DNA of 22,036 nt, taken from positions 1 to 22,036 of the forward strand of contig CAYMZA010000006.1 of assembly GCA_964394835.1 (NCBI GenBank), written 5' to 3'. Below, one piece after another: positions 1 through 8,001 of this stretch (position 1 is the stretch's first letter; every line of letters starts with the position of its first letter). Both the position numbers and the translations under genes were made by a program. This DNA is from UM-FILTER-36-13 sp964394835. Lineage in GTDB: Bacteria > Patescibacteriota > Patescibacteriia > UBA1558 > GWA2-36-10. Under the pieces are notes generated by a model that was given only the letters and a program-made list of their open reading frames with translations, made no database searches and was not told the origin of the DNA.

Positions 1-394
1 TTAAAGCTGGTGATAAATAACCTGCTAGTTTCCAAAAAGATAAATTATATTTCTTAGTATAATATATTAATACTAAAAACCCAGCTATGACCCCACCTTG
101 TATTGATATCCCACCATTCCATATTTTAAATATATCTAAAGGATTATTTAAATAGTATGATAAATTAAATAATATAACATGTCCTAATCTAGCACCAATA
201 ATACCAAATATAATTAAGTAGAAGAATAAATCTTCTACTTTCTTTTTAGATAAAATATTATCTTTAATTAAAAAATATCTAGCATATATACTAGATAATA
301 TAATAGCTAAAACTAAAATTAAACCATACCAATGTAATGTTATTGATCCAAAAGAAAATAAAATAGAGTTAGGTAAATAATTATGTAAAAACAT
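1..394 (-). CDS. lgt: Prolipoprotein diacylglyceryl transferase (Lgt), 3'-truncated by window edge
   Basis: Translating the minus strand from the ATG at 394-392 gives about 131 open residues running off the left edge. The product is membrane-embedded and would move diacylglycerol from phosphatidylglycerol to the lipobox cysteine of prolipoproteins. Seen: an N-terminal HWYGL (residues 21-25), the Lgt signature GARLGHV (67-73), and KIWNGGISIQGG (90-101), which matches the family's IW-GG-S-HGG segment. Family knowledge: the histidine of HGG is important in E. coli Lgt; here the aligned residue is Gln99. The first A of its ATG is the last A of the upstream DsbA-like gene's TAA, so the two are probably translationally coupled. 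No separate promoter or ribosome-binding site is visible. Only the N-terminal half can be read, so the later catalytic arginines cannot be checked. Confidence 0.9.
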   Translation of the reverse strand, partial: MFLHNYLPNSILFSFGSITLHWYGLILVLAIILSSIYARYFLIKDNILSKKKVEDLFFYLIIFGIIGARLGHVILFNLSYYLNNPLDIFKIWNGGISIQGGVIAGFLVLIYYTKKYNLSFWKLAGYLSPAL

Positions 395-1155
395 TAAAAA
401 TTATTAAGAATATAACTAATTATTTTTCTCCATTTATCATAAGTCAAAGATCCAGAAATTAAAGTACCATTAACAATATAGCTAGGCGTACCTATAACAC
501 CTAACTGAGCACCAGTAGCAAAATCTTGTCTTACTTCTTGAATAAACTTTTCTTCATTTAAACAATAATTAAATTCATCAATATTTAAACCTAAATTTTT
601 AGCTAACACTTTTAAATTATTCTTAGTAAAATCATCTTGATTAAGAAAAAGAACATCTCTATATTCCCAATACTTACCCTGTTCATTAGCACAATTGGCT
701 GCTAAGTGAGCATTAAGGACATCTTTATGCATACCCTCTGTAGGAAAATCTTTTGGTATAAATCTAACCAATGAACTAAAATTAGTTATCATCTTTTTTA
801 TTTCTGGTTGCTCCTCTTTGCAAACAGGGCATCCAAAAGATTCGTAAGCAAGAATAGAAACAAATGGCTCTTCTGTGCCCAACCAAGGATCATCTTCCGT
901 CATTAAATCAGCTACATCTTTTTGTTGAGTTTTAAATTCTTGTTCTGTAAACCATAAGTTTGTTTCTTTATCATAAAATTTACCTTGTTTAAAATAATTT
1001 AAATCTCTAACCACTAAAAAAGCAATAAAAAGTATAAAAATGATTATCATAATAATAAAAAATATTAAAATAATACCCCACCATCTTTTGTGCCACTTTT
1101 TATAATAACTACCTGCTAAAGCACTAGAAATTCTTTCTTTTAACTTGTTACCCAT
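394..1155 (-). CDS. Membrane-anchored DsbA/BdbD-like thiol-disulfide oxidoreductase
   Basis: This 253-residue protein has a short basic cytoplasmic N terminus, one hydrophobic anchor at about 25-49, and an extracytoplasmic thioredoxin-like DsbA fold. Seen: the active-site motif CPVC (Cys109-Cys112) after a beta strand, and the cis-proline loop GTPSY (Thr223-Pro224) in the usual C-terminal position, followed by IVNG. The family oxidises or isomerises disulfides in exported proteins; whether this one is mainly an oxidase cannot be told from the motif. No DsbB or VKOR partner lies in the window. Its start overlaps the end of gatA by 16 bases and its stop overlaps the lgt start by one base, so it sits inside a tightly coupled block. 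The neighbouring exported pilins and surface proteins are rich in cysteine, which gives it plausible substrates (inference). Confidence 0.88.
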   Translation of the reverse strand: MGNKLKERISSALAGSYYKKWHKRWWGIILIFFIIMIIIFILFIAFLVVRDLNYFKQGKFYDKETNLWFTEQEFKTQQKDVADLMTEDDPWLGTEEPFVSILAYESFGCPVCKEEQPEIKKMITNFSSLVRFIPKDFPTEGMHKDVLNAHLAANCANEQGKYWEYRDVLFLNQDDFTKNNLKVLAKNLGLNIDEFNYCLNEEKFIQEVRQDFATGAQLGVIGTPSYIVNGTLISGSLTYDKWRKIISYILNNF

Positions 1156-2573
1156 ATTTTTATTTTACTTTCTAAAAAACTAGCTAAAGAAAATAAATCA
1201 TTTTCTTTAAAACTATTACCTAATAATTGTAATCCAATAGGTAAATTATTATTATCTTTACCGATAGGTAAAACTAAAGCAGTTATACCAGCTATATTAG
1301 CCCCTACAGTAAATACATCAGATAAATACATTTGCATAGGATCATTAATCTTCTCACCTATCTTAAAGGCAGTTGTAGGAGTAGCTGGTGTTAATAATAT
1401 ATCTACTTTTCTAAAAACCTTTGAAAAATCTTTTTTAATCAATGTTCTAATTTTCTGAGCTTTTTTGTAGTAAGCATCATAATATCCTGCAGATAGTATA
1501 TATGTTCCTAAAATAATTCTTCTTTTTACCTCTGAACCAAAACCATTACTACGAACATATGAATACCATTGCTCTAAACTCATATTCTTTTTACCACACT
1601 TTCCATATAGTATTCCATCATAACGAGCTAAGTTAGAACTAACTTCAGCTGGCATCAGTAAATAATATGCAGCTAAAGCATAATCTGTATATGGTAAACT
1701 TACTTTCTTAATTATATACCCATTATCTTTTAACAATTTAATACTCTCCTCTATTTTATCCTTAACCTCTTTATCAATACCTTTGCCAAAATATTCTTTA
1801 GGAATACCAATTGTATATTTCTTCTTACTAAAAGATAATTTAGAAACCCCCTCCCTTGAACTAGTAGCATCTTTTTTATCAAATCCAGCCATATATTGTA
1901 ATATATAGCTTAAATCTTTTACATTATTAGCAAAAGGACCTATTTGATCTAAGGAAGAAGTCATAGCCATAGAACCATAACGAGAAACACGACCATAGCT
2001 AGGTTTTAAACCTGTTATACCGCAGAAACTAGCTGGTTGACGTATAGAACCACCCGTATCTGTTCCTAATGACACAGGAGCTAAATTATTAGCTACAGCT
2101 ACTGCAGAACCTCCAGAAGAACCTCCAGACACTCTGGTAATATCATGAGGATTTAATACAGGACCATAAGCAGAGTTTTCGTTAGAAGAACCCATAGCAA
2201 ACTCATCACAATTAGTTTTCCCTAGTATAATCATACCAGCATCTTTTAATCTCTGAACTGCTGTTGCTGTATAACTAGCTGTATAGTTTTCTAATATTTT
2301 AGACCCACCAGTAGCTTTCAAATCTTTAACTAAAATTATATCTTTAACTGCTAAAGGTATACCTGTTAATATAGTTGGTTTACCATTTTTTAATCTCTGA
2401 TCAGCTTTTTTAGCTTCTTCTTCAGCCTTAGGATTTATAGAAAGAAAAGAATTAGTTTTATCTTTCTTTATTCTTTTTAAATACTCTCTAGTTAATTCTA
2501 AACTAGTAAAATCACCAGACTTAAATCCAGCTTGTATTTTATCTATACTTAATTTTTCTAAATTAATCTTCAT
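1140..2573 (-). CDS. gatA: Aspartyl/glutamyl-tRNA(Asn/Gln) amidotransferase subunit A
   Basis: GatA is the glutaminase/amidase subunit of GatCAB. It releases ammonia from glutamine and sends it to GatB, which amidates Glu-tRNA(Gln) or Asp-tRNA(Asn). Seen: 477 residues, the usual family length. The amidase-signature triad is intact: Lys77 in GIPLAVKD, Ser152 in the glycine/serine loop GGSSGGS, and Ser176 in GTDTGGS. These are offset by two from the S. aureus residues 79, 154 and 178. The start overlaps the gatC stop by 11 bases, consistent with coupled synthesis of the two subunits. gatB is not in this window and must be elsewhere if the complex works. Its presence implies indirect charging of at least one amide tRNA. 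No anomaly seen. Confidence 0.97.
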   Translation of the reverse strand: MKINLEKLSIDKIQAGFKSGDFTSLELTREYLKRIKKDKTNSFLSINPKAEEEAKKADQRLKNGKPTILTGIPLAVKDIILVKDLKATGGSKILENYTASYTATAVQRLKDAGMIILGKTNCDEFAMGSSNENSAYGPVLNPHDITRVSGGSSGGSAVAVANNLAPVSLGTDTGGSIRQPASFCGITGLKPSYGRVSRYGSMAMTSSLDQIGPFANNVKDLSYILQYMAGFDKKDATSSREGVSKLSFSKKKYTIGIPKEYFGKGIDKEVKDKIEESIKLLKDNGYIIKKVSLPYTDYALAAYYLLMPAEVSSNLARYDGILYGKCGKKNMSLEQWYSYVRSNGFGSEVKRRIILGTYILSAGYYDAYYKKAQKIRTLIKKDFSKVFRKVDILLTPATPTTAFKIGEKINDPMQMYLSDVFTVGANIAGITALVLPIGKDNNNLPIGLQLLGNSFKENDLFSLASFLESKIKIWVTS

Positions 2574-2859
2574 CGTTAAATACTTTAGGTGATATTATAT
2601 AATTATCTTTTACATTACAAGCATGACTTATGGTTTCAGGACTAGATTCCTCTACTATATCTAAACGAGGTAGAGATACATCTAAACCCTCTACACCTGT
2701 TAAACTTTCTTTTATCTTATCTAAATCTAATTCATTTATTTTATCAACATAATTCAAAACATCTCCCAATTGTTTTTGATAGGTTTTAATCTCTTCTTCA
2801 CTTAACTTTAATTTAGTTAAATCAGCTAAGTGTAATACTTCTTTTTTACTAAACTTCAT
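2563..2859 (-). CDS. gatC: Aspartyl/glutamyl-tRNA(Asn/Gln) amidotransferase subunit C
   Basis: This 98-residue protein has the normal GatC length and layout. An N-terminal helix begins with KEEVLHLA-type residues (here KKEVLHLADLTKLKLSEEE), then a second helix with QLGDVLNYVDKINELD. A proline-containing belt near residue 64 follows, and an extended C-terminal tail (VKDNYIISPKVF) that wraps between GatA and GatB. GatC stabilises the GatA-GatB complex and has no catalytic residues. It precedes gatA with an 11-base overlap, the common gatC-gatA order. The gap to the Nudix gene upstream is 28 bases, AT-rich, with no clear promoter or terminator. Confidence 0.93.
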   Translation of the reverse strand: MKFSKKEVLHLADLTKLKLSEEEIKTYQKQLGDVLNYVDKINELDLDKIKESLTGVEGLDVSLPRLDIVEESSPETISHACNVKDNYIISPKVFNDED

Positions 2860-2887
2860 AGTATAATAATATGTTATTTAAGATGTT

Positions 2888-3439
2888 TTAGCAAATATTT
2901 AATGCCTTAATTTTCTTTACTGCTTTAAGCATTGTAGGATTATTTTCATCAATCTTATCTATATCTTTCCAATTAAAATTAGAAACCTCTTCTTCTTGCA
3001 ATATAATATCTTTATTCTTTGTTTTAAATATGTATAGAAAATCATGATGATGATGCTTATCTTCTCCTTTTTCTTTATTCTCAGGTATAATATGACTATC
3101 TATTATTATTGGACAATCATTATCTATACACCAATCATGTAAGATTATATCCTTTAACCCTGTTTCTTCTTCTACTTCTCTTTTAGCAGCTTCAATAACA
3201 TTAGAATCAACCAATTCTAAATGCCCACCAGGTTGCATGTATCTTTTAAACTTATTATGGAATATAAATAAAACTTGATTACCACATATAACAAAACCAC
3301 TAGCAGTAACATGACCAACAAAATTCTTTCTTGTAATTAAATCTTGATCTTCATCTATTTGATTATTTAATAAATCAAACTTTTCTTCTTTAAATATTTT
3401 AAAATAATTATTTGATTGTTCTTTTATACTATTCTTCAT
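2888..3439 (-). CDS. Nudix hydrolase
   Basis: This 183-residue protein has a central Nudix fold. Seen: HVTASGFVI (43-51), a beta strand with VLFIFHNKF (56-64), then a Nudix box starting PGGHLE (70-75) and ending REVEEETGL (87-95). The metal-binding REVEEE glutamates are all present. The spacing between the box glycine and RE is one residue longer than the textbook pattern, a variant common in bacterial Nudix proteins with a GGH start. A His cluster (129-132) sits where relatives carry a substrate-loop His/Asp pair. The family hydrolyses nucleoside diphosphates linked to another moiety; the substrate cannot be deduced. The start overlaps the ligA stop by 11 bases, so it is likely cotranslated with DNA ligase. 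A role in nucleotide-pool cleaning would fit but is inference. Confidence 0.9.
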   Translation of the reverse strand: MKNSIKEQSNNYFKIFKEEKFDLLNNQIDEDQDLITRKNFVGHVTASGFVICGNQVLFIFHNKFKRYMQPGGHLELVDSNVIEAAKREVEEETGLKDIILHDWCIDNDCPIIIDSHIIPENKEKGEDKHHHHDFLYIFKTKNKDIILQEEEVSNFNWKDIDKIDENNPTMLKAVKKIKALNIC

Positions 3440-5414
3440 ATTTTAATAATTCCTTTTCAGTTATAATTTTAATATTTAAATCTTCAGCTTTTTTTAACTT
3501 AGAACCAGGTTTTTTACCTATAACTAAATAATCTAAACCCTTAGATACAGAAGACACTACTTTACCTCCTGCTTTTCTAATTATACTCTTAGCTTTATCT
3601 CTGCTAACACTTAAAGATCCTGTAAATACAAAAGTCTTGCCTTCTAGTATATTGCTTGAATAATCTTCTTCTTTAATCTTAATACCTAATTCAAATAAAT
3701 CTTCTACAACTTTAATATTATATTTATCTTCAAAATATTTAACTATAGACTTAGCTACTTCAGGACCAATATCTTGTAAATCTTCCAATTCTTCCTTCTT
3801 ACTATTTTTAAAACTATTAAAATGTTTAAAATGTTTAGCTAAACTAATAGCTGTTTCTTCACCAACATGTCTAATACCAAGAGAATATATAAATCTAGAT
3901 AAAATTACTTCTTTACACTCTTGTATACTACTCAAAGTATTATTTACTTTTTTTTCAGCAAAACCTTCTAAAGATAATAGATCACCTTTCTTTAATCTAA
4001 ATATATCAGCAAAAGTAATTATTAATCCTTTATCTGATAATAGTTTAATAATACTATTACCTAAACCTTCAATATTATATCCTTTTTTAGAAACAAAATG
4101 TATTAAACTTTCTATATTCTTTGCATAACATTTACTATTTGAACAATAGTATGCTACTTCATTATCTTTTCTTTTAACCTTACTATGACAAGCGGGACAT
4201 ACTTTAGGAAATCTATATTTCTTTTCTTTCTTTGTTCTTAAGTTAACTAACACCTTAACTATATCAGGTATTATATCTCCTGCTTTCTGGATTATAACTG
4301 TATCCCCTATTCTTACATCTAATCTCTTTATTTCATCTATATTATGTAATGTAGCCCTAGATACTATACTACCAGCTACAGAAACAGGTTTAAGTACAGC
4401 TACAGGTGTTAAAGCACCTGTTCTTCCTACTTGAACTTCAATATCTAATACTTTAGTAGTAACTTGTTCTGCAGGAAACTTAAACGCTATCATCCACCTT
4501 TCTGCTTTACCTATATGTCCTAGTATCTTTTCTTGTTTAATATTATTTACTACAATTACACTACCGTCAGTTTCATATGGTAAAGACTTTCTTTTTTCTA
4601 CCCACTTCTTTAGATACTTATCTACTTCACATATATTCTTACACTTTTCATTATATGGACTTGTTTTAAATCCTAAATCTTTTAATATTTCATGACTTTC
4701 TTCATGATCTTTCTGTCCTAAATCTGTAATTAATTCAAATACTATACAATCTAATCTTCTGTCTCTAGCTATATTAGGGTTTAATTGTCTAATACTACCA
4801 GCAGCTATATTTCTAGGATTAGCAAATACACTTAAACCTTTCTTTTTTCTTTGTCTATTAATTTCATTAAATACCTTTTTATTCATCACAACCTCTCCTC
4901 TAACTTCTATTTCTCTAGGTAAGTTCTTACATTTTAATGATAGTGGTATAGAAGTTATAGTTTTAAGATTATTAGTTACATCTTCTCCCGCTTTACCATC
5001 TCCTCTAGTAGCACCTTTGTCTAATACACCATTTATATATGTTAATACTACAGTTAAACCATCTAACTTTAATTCAGTATAATAATCTTTTACTTTTTCT
5101 TTTAATATTTTTTCATTTCTTTCTTCCCAATTCTTTAAATCATTGTAATTAAAAGCATCTGCTAAAGATAATATCTTAGTATTATGTTTAACTTTTTTAA
5201 ATTTATCTAAAGCTTTACCACTTACTCTTTGTGTAGGACTATCTTTTCTAATCAATACAGGATATTCTTTCTCTAAATCAAATAATTCTTTTTTCAAAGA
5301 ATCTAAAGCACTATCAGATATTTCTTGCTTATCTAATACATGATACAAATACCTATGATGAGATATTTCTTTTACTAACTTATCTATTCTTTTTTTAGCT
5401 TCTGTCTTATTCAT
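3429..5414 (-). CDS. ligA: NAD+-dependent DNA ligase
   Basis: LigA seals nicks at Okazaki junctions and in repair using NAD+. The 661-residue protein has all family domains in order. Domain Ia is at about 1-60. The adenylation domain has nucleophile Lys116 in KLDG, followed by an OB fold. A four-cysteine zinc finger is at Cys406, Cys409, Cys424 and Cys429, then helix-hairpin-helix repeats (about 445-560), with IEGLG and LSLEGF loops. A BRCT domain spans about 588-661 (LEGKTFVFTGSL). In domain Ia, Tyr24, His25, Asp34 and Asp38 match the NMN-contacting residues of E. coli LigA. The position of E. coli Tyr35 is Leu37. I recall a similar substitution in other CPR ligases but could not check it. 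It starts 12 bases after the LRR gene's stop, with no clear ribosome-binding site and no terminator between. Confidence 0.97.
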   Translation of the reverse strand: MNKTEAKKRIDKLVKEISHHRYLYHVLDKQEISDSALDSLKKELFDLEKEYPVLIRKDSPTQRVSGKALDKFKKVKHNTKILSLADAFNYNDLKNWEERNEKILKEKVKDYYTELKLDGLTVVLTYINGVLDKGATRGDGKAGEDVTNNLKTITSIPLSLKCKNLPREIEVRGEVVMNKKVFNEINRQRKKKGLSVFANPRNIAAGSIRQLNPNIARDRRLDCIVFELITDLGQKDHEESHEILKDLGFKTSPYNEKCKNICEVDKYLKKWVEKRKSLPYETDGSVIVVNNIKQEKILGHIGKAERWMIAFKFPAEQVTTKVLDIEVQVGRTGALTPVAVLKPVSVAGSIVSRATLHNIDEIKRLDVRIGDTVIIQKAGDIIPDIVKVLVNLRTKKEKKYRFPKVCPACHSKVKRKDNEVAYYCSNSKCYAKNIESLIHFVSKKGYNIEGLGNSIIKLLSDKGLIITFADIFRLKKGDLLSLEGFAEKKVNNTLSSIQECKEVILSRFIYSLGIRHVGEETAISLAKHFKHFNSFKNSKKEELEDLQDIGPEVAKSIVKYFEDKYNIKVVEDLFELGIKIKEEDYSSNILEGKTFVFTGSLSVSRDKAKSIIRKAGGKVVSSVSKGLDYLVIGKKPGSKLKKAEDLNIKIITEKELLKYEE

Positions 5415-5426
5415 AATAGTTTATAA

Positions 5427-5975
5427 TTATGGACAATTTGAAAAATTAAAATTATCTGGAGAATTTTGAGGGCTATGGTCAAATATACCTGGAGGAACTG
5501 TTAATGCATTGAAACAATCATCATATACATTACAATCATTAACAGTAAGGTCATTATAGCTAAAATATACAATAGTTAAATTAGGTTTATTTGAACACAT
5601 TGATGCGGGCAAGCTACTAAAATGATTTTCAACAAGAGATAACGTCTCTAAATTAGTTAAGTTGTTTATACTAGGAACAGCACCACTAAGATTATTAAGT
5701 CTCATAGCAATATTTTCTAAATCAGTTAAGTTGTTTATACTAGGAGGAATTGAACCTGAGAGATTATTTTCACGTAAATTTAATTGGGTCAAACTACTTA
5801 GACTACCTATTTCTGGAGGAATTGAACCAACAAGATTATTATTCTGTAAAGCAAGCTCTATAACACAACCATTTGAATTCATATCAACACCATACCAATC
5901 ATCTAATGGCTGAGTAGAACTCCAACCAGTACTATTAAACCAACTACCACCATTTGTAGAATTATATAATGCCAT
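5427..5975 (-). CDS. Plant-type leucine-rich-repeat protein lacking an export signal
   Basis: This 182-residue protein starts directly with an LRR N-cap of the kind in bacterial surface LRR proteins (ALYNSTNGGSW, then a WYGV segment at 27-30). About four repeats with the GSIPP consensus follow at residues 38-122, then a cysteine-containing C-terminal cap. Cysteines at 37, 127, 148, 154 and 181 suggest an extracytoplasmic fold. However, no signal peptide, anchor or lipobox is present, and the N-cap helix looks cut short. Its ATG shares one base with the stop of the upstream PilX-like gene. A strong AAAGGAG lies 5 bases before the start, so independent initiation is well supported. The LRR frame stays open four codons further upstream (reading K-G-A-L), extending the family match to ALMALYNSTNG. 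It is therefore either a slightly truncated domain or part of a frameshifted fusion. Binding partner unknown. Confidence 0.85.
   Translation of the reverse strand: MALYNSTNGGSWFNSTGWSSTQPLDDWYGVDMNSNGCVIELALQNNNLVGSIPPEIGSLSSLTQLNLRENNLSGSIPPSINNLTDLENIAMRLNNLSGAVPSINNLTNLETLSLVENHFSSLPASMCSNKPNLTIVYFSYNDLTVNDCNVYDDCFNALTVPPGIFDHSPQNSPDNFNFSNCP
5655..5745. repeat. Intragenic LRR-coding repeat (69-base period)
   Basis: A 22-base stretch is identical at 5655-5676 and 5724-5745, one 69-base (23-codon) unit apart, inside the LRR gene. It encodes the PSINNLT part of two adjacent repeats. The adjoining repeat near 5790-5850 is more diverged. Exact identity over 22 bases suggests a recent unit duplication or gene conversion. 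Confidence 0.75.
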
Positions 5976-6820
5976 TAAAGCTCCTTTCTAATACTTTGTT
6001 CAGAAAACATAACATAGGAAAATATATCAGACACAGGAGCTAAAGAAGGTACTTTAGCTTCTAAAGTATACTTAGAGTTATTATACTCACCCTCTACTAC
6101 AATCTTAGCTTGTGATAATATACCAACATCACCATCATTATCTGATATATTAAAAGATAATTCTTTTATTGTATCGTCAAAAGATCTAAACTTAAAACGG
6201 TAATATCTATTAGAAGAAAAATCGCTAGATGAAATTGGTGCACAATCATCACTAATATTACCACAATTACATGAAGGTAATATAGTTTTACTTGAAATAT
6301 TACTAAAGTTATCCATAAAAGCAGACCATGTTACTTCCAACCTATCACTACCATGAGCTCCTAAATAACAATTATCTATTGACCAATCAATATTATATTG
6401 TAAATTTGTTCCAGTGTTCCAATTAATACCTGCTATTTCACCAGCAGGATTAATAATATCTACATGAACAGGAGAAGATGTTGATATATTGTATGTTGTA
6501 AAACCTTTACTTGAAATATTAGCTGTTGTAAAAGTATAATCATAACCATCAAGACCTTCTGTAGCACCTTCTAAATTATTAAAATTAATAAAATCATATG
6601 TTCTAACCCCTTCCTTTATCTCATACAATGCTTTTTCTATACCACTTTCTGCGATATAGAAAGAAAAAATAGAATTACCACTATTTAAAGACATTTTAAT
6701 TTCATTCAGAATAATACGAGTAAATAATAATACAGATGCCATGATTAAAGAAGAAATTAAAAGAGCCATAACTAAAGCCATACCTTTTCTTTCTTTTTTT
6801 TCTTTAAATATATTATACAT
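5975..6820 (-). CDS. PilX-like minor pilin / pilus assembly protein
   Basis: I choose the ATG at 6820 (281 residues), just after the upstream gene's stop, over the longer frame to 6901, which would add 27 residues overlapping that gene. Seen: a basic start ending KKERKG, then a hydrophobic helix MALVMALLISSLIMASVLLF. This is the PilX-N type, which lacks the Glu at +5 of ordinary prepilins. It is followed by the PilX hallmark AESGIEKALYEI. The remainder is a beta-rich extracytoplasmic domain with a small cysteine cluster (CNCG and a later Cys). The end, SYVMFSE, resembles the usual end of CPR PilX-like proteins, so the domain looks complete. It would help initiate or cap the pilus together with the PilV and PilW types upstream. 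The stop codon overlaps the LRR start (TAATG). Confidence 0.82.
   Translation of the reverse strand: MYNIFKEKKERKGMALVMALLISSLIMASVLLFTRIILNEIKMSLNSGNSIFSFYIAESGIEKALYEIKEGVRTYDFINFNNLEGATEGLDGYDYTFTTANISSKGFTTYNISTSSPVHVDIINPAGEIAGINWNTGTNLQYNIDWSIDNCYLGAHGSDRLEVTWSAFMDNFSNISSKTILPSCNCGNISDDCAPISSSDFSSNRYYRFKFRSFDDTIKELSFNISDNDGDVGILSQAKIVVEGEYNNSKYTLEAKVPSLAPVSDIFSYVMFSEQSIRKEL
5981..5987 (-). promoter_or_regulatory. Ribosome-binding site for the LRR gene
   Basis: The minus strand reads AAAGGAG inside the last codons of the PilX-like gene, 5 bases before the LRR ATG at 5975. It is one of few strong Shine-Dalgarno matches in the window and decides this start. It also overlaps the only stretch where a -1 slip could join the two frames. 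Confidence 0.75.
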
Positions 6821-6824
6821 AAAA

Positions 6825-7463
6825 TTATCTTCGATATATTCTAGAAGATACTGTTGTTTGTAAAAAATGACTAATTTGTTCTGCTTCTTTTTCACTAACA
6901 TATTCTACACCCAAACCAATGGTTACCTTGGGTTGTTCATTATTATTATCATAATATGGATTAATAGAAGGAGATATATCAAACTTTAAAAAATTAATAT
7001 CAGCATTATTTTTTGTATGTTGCAATAATACAACTACATTTTCCCAGTTACCACCCTCAACATAATAATTACCACCATAATCCTGACTAATAGTATCATC
7101 ATGTGTTAATTCTAAATAATGTAAAATATCATGAGTAACATCAGTGGTAGTGGCAAAAGCAAAAACAGAACCATTTTCTCTTTTTAAAAGAATACAAGAT
7201 CCAAATGCTATGGGGTTATTATATATTAAAGAATCACAATCAGGATCAAAATACATAATCTCATTATTACGTATTTCTCTAGCCATTATTTCCATAGAAT
7301 ACTGCATATCATTTAATAGCTTTTGAGAAGCATTAGTACGATTCTGTGCTTTAGTAAAGGCAATATATATACCAGATAATGCTATTGATAGTAAAGAAAA
7401 AATAAATAAAGAAACAAGTATCTCTACTAAGGTAAACCCCTTATTGTTATTATATTTTATCAT
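6825..7463 (-). CDS. PilW/GspJ-like minor pilin
   Basis: This is a prepilin with leader MIKYNNNKG, then FTLVEILVSLFIFSLLSIAL. The predicted cleavage is after Gly9, with Glu at mature position +5. The long helix and the segment LLNDMQYSMEIMAREIRNN match the PilW/GspJ type. The C-terminal domain is beta-rich and species-specific (SPSINPYYDNNN region). I choose the ATG at 7463 (212 residues): it makes an ATGA overlap with the PilV-like gene's stop and has GGAG three bases upstream. A longer frame would need a TTG at 7472. Together with its neighbours it would form the tip or initiation complex of the pilus. No catalytic function expected. Confidence 0.85.
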   Translation of the reverse strand: MIKYNNNKGFTLVEILVSLFIFSLLSIALSGIYIAFTKAQNRTNASQKLLNDMQYSMEIMAREIRNNEIMYFDPDCDSLIYNNPIAFGSCILLKRENGSVFAFATTTDVTHDILHYLELTHDDTISQDYGGNYYVEGGNWENVVVLLQHTKNNADINFLKFDISPSINPYYDNNNEQPKVTIGLGVEYVSEKEAEQISHFLQTTVSSRIYRR

Positions 7464-7993
7464 TTTCTCCAATTATATAAATTAGTTATAGCTTGTTCTT
7501 CAAAAGACTTACCATGTCTTTCCCATGATACTGTAGAAATAACTTTAATACCTATTTTATCAACACCGTCTAGTATATCACTTAAAATAATTTCTCTACT
7601 AAATACTGTAGTCTGACCAGCGTTACCATGCCCATATAACCCACTATTTATATACAAACTATTATCTGTACATTCTCTAAATCCTGTATTGTCTATACAA
7701 TTAAAACTTATATCGGCTAACCCTTCATCCCAAGCACAAAATTGTAACCCATTACTACTATTATCACAATCATAATTAGCATCAATCTTTAACCAATTAC
7801 TATCCCTAATATTACGAACTAATTCTATACCCTCTCTAGCTAAATTAGATGACAATACCCTATCATAATTTTCTTGAGCAATTCTTAAATTAGACATAGC
7901 CAAAGCAAAGGCTGCTAAAACAGCTACAGAAAAAACACCTAATGCTATTAGAACTTCTATAAGTGTAAAACCATTTTTATTTTTCTTCTTCAT
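7460..7993 (-). CDS. PilV/GspI-like minor pilin
   Basis: This 177-residue prepilin has leader MKKKNKNG then FTLIEVLIALGVFSVAVLAA, with cleavage after Gly8 and Glu at +5. The following helix reads AREGIELVRNIRDSNW, a segment typical of PilV-type minor pilins in CPR loci (NLAREGIELVRNIRD). The C-terminal domain contains four cysteines (in DCDN, FCAW, NCID and ECTD) that could pair once exported. Its TGA stop overlaps the next gene's ATG as ATGA. It is the only UGA stop I confirmed in the window, and the following codon is TAA. The gap to the Hint-bearing pilin upstream is 8 bases. Role: minor pilin of the tip or priming complex, by family. Confidence 0.87.
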   Translation of the reverse strand: MKKKNKNGFTLIEVLIALGVFSVAVLAAFALAMSNLRIAQENYDRVLSSNLAREGIELVRNIRDSNWLKIDANYDCDNSSNGLQFCAWDEGLADISFNCIDNTGFRECTDNSLYINSGLYGHGNAGQTTVFSREIILSDILDGVDKIGIKVISTVSWERHGKSFEEQAITNLYNWRK

Positions 7994-8001
7994 TTATATT
8001 A

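Noticed and set aside
2860..2887. A promoter between the Nudix gene and gatC
   Set aside because: The minus strand has only a TATACT touching the gatC ATG, with no extension or -35; co-transcription with ligA is simpler.
5640..5850. A CRISPR-like array of short repeats
   Set aside because: The repeats are in-frame LRR codons with 69-72 base period and no unique spacers.
5662..5913. Plus-strand open frame opposite the LRR gene
   Set aside because: It is antisense to repeats of a recognisable LRR protein, has repeated low-information sequence and no ribosome-binding site; it is a shadow.
6821..6901. A 27-residue N-terminal extension of the PilX-like protein
   Set aside because: It overlaps the end of the PilW-like gene and puts a non-leader sequence before the PilX helix; the ATG at 6820 fits the family start.
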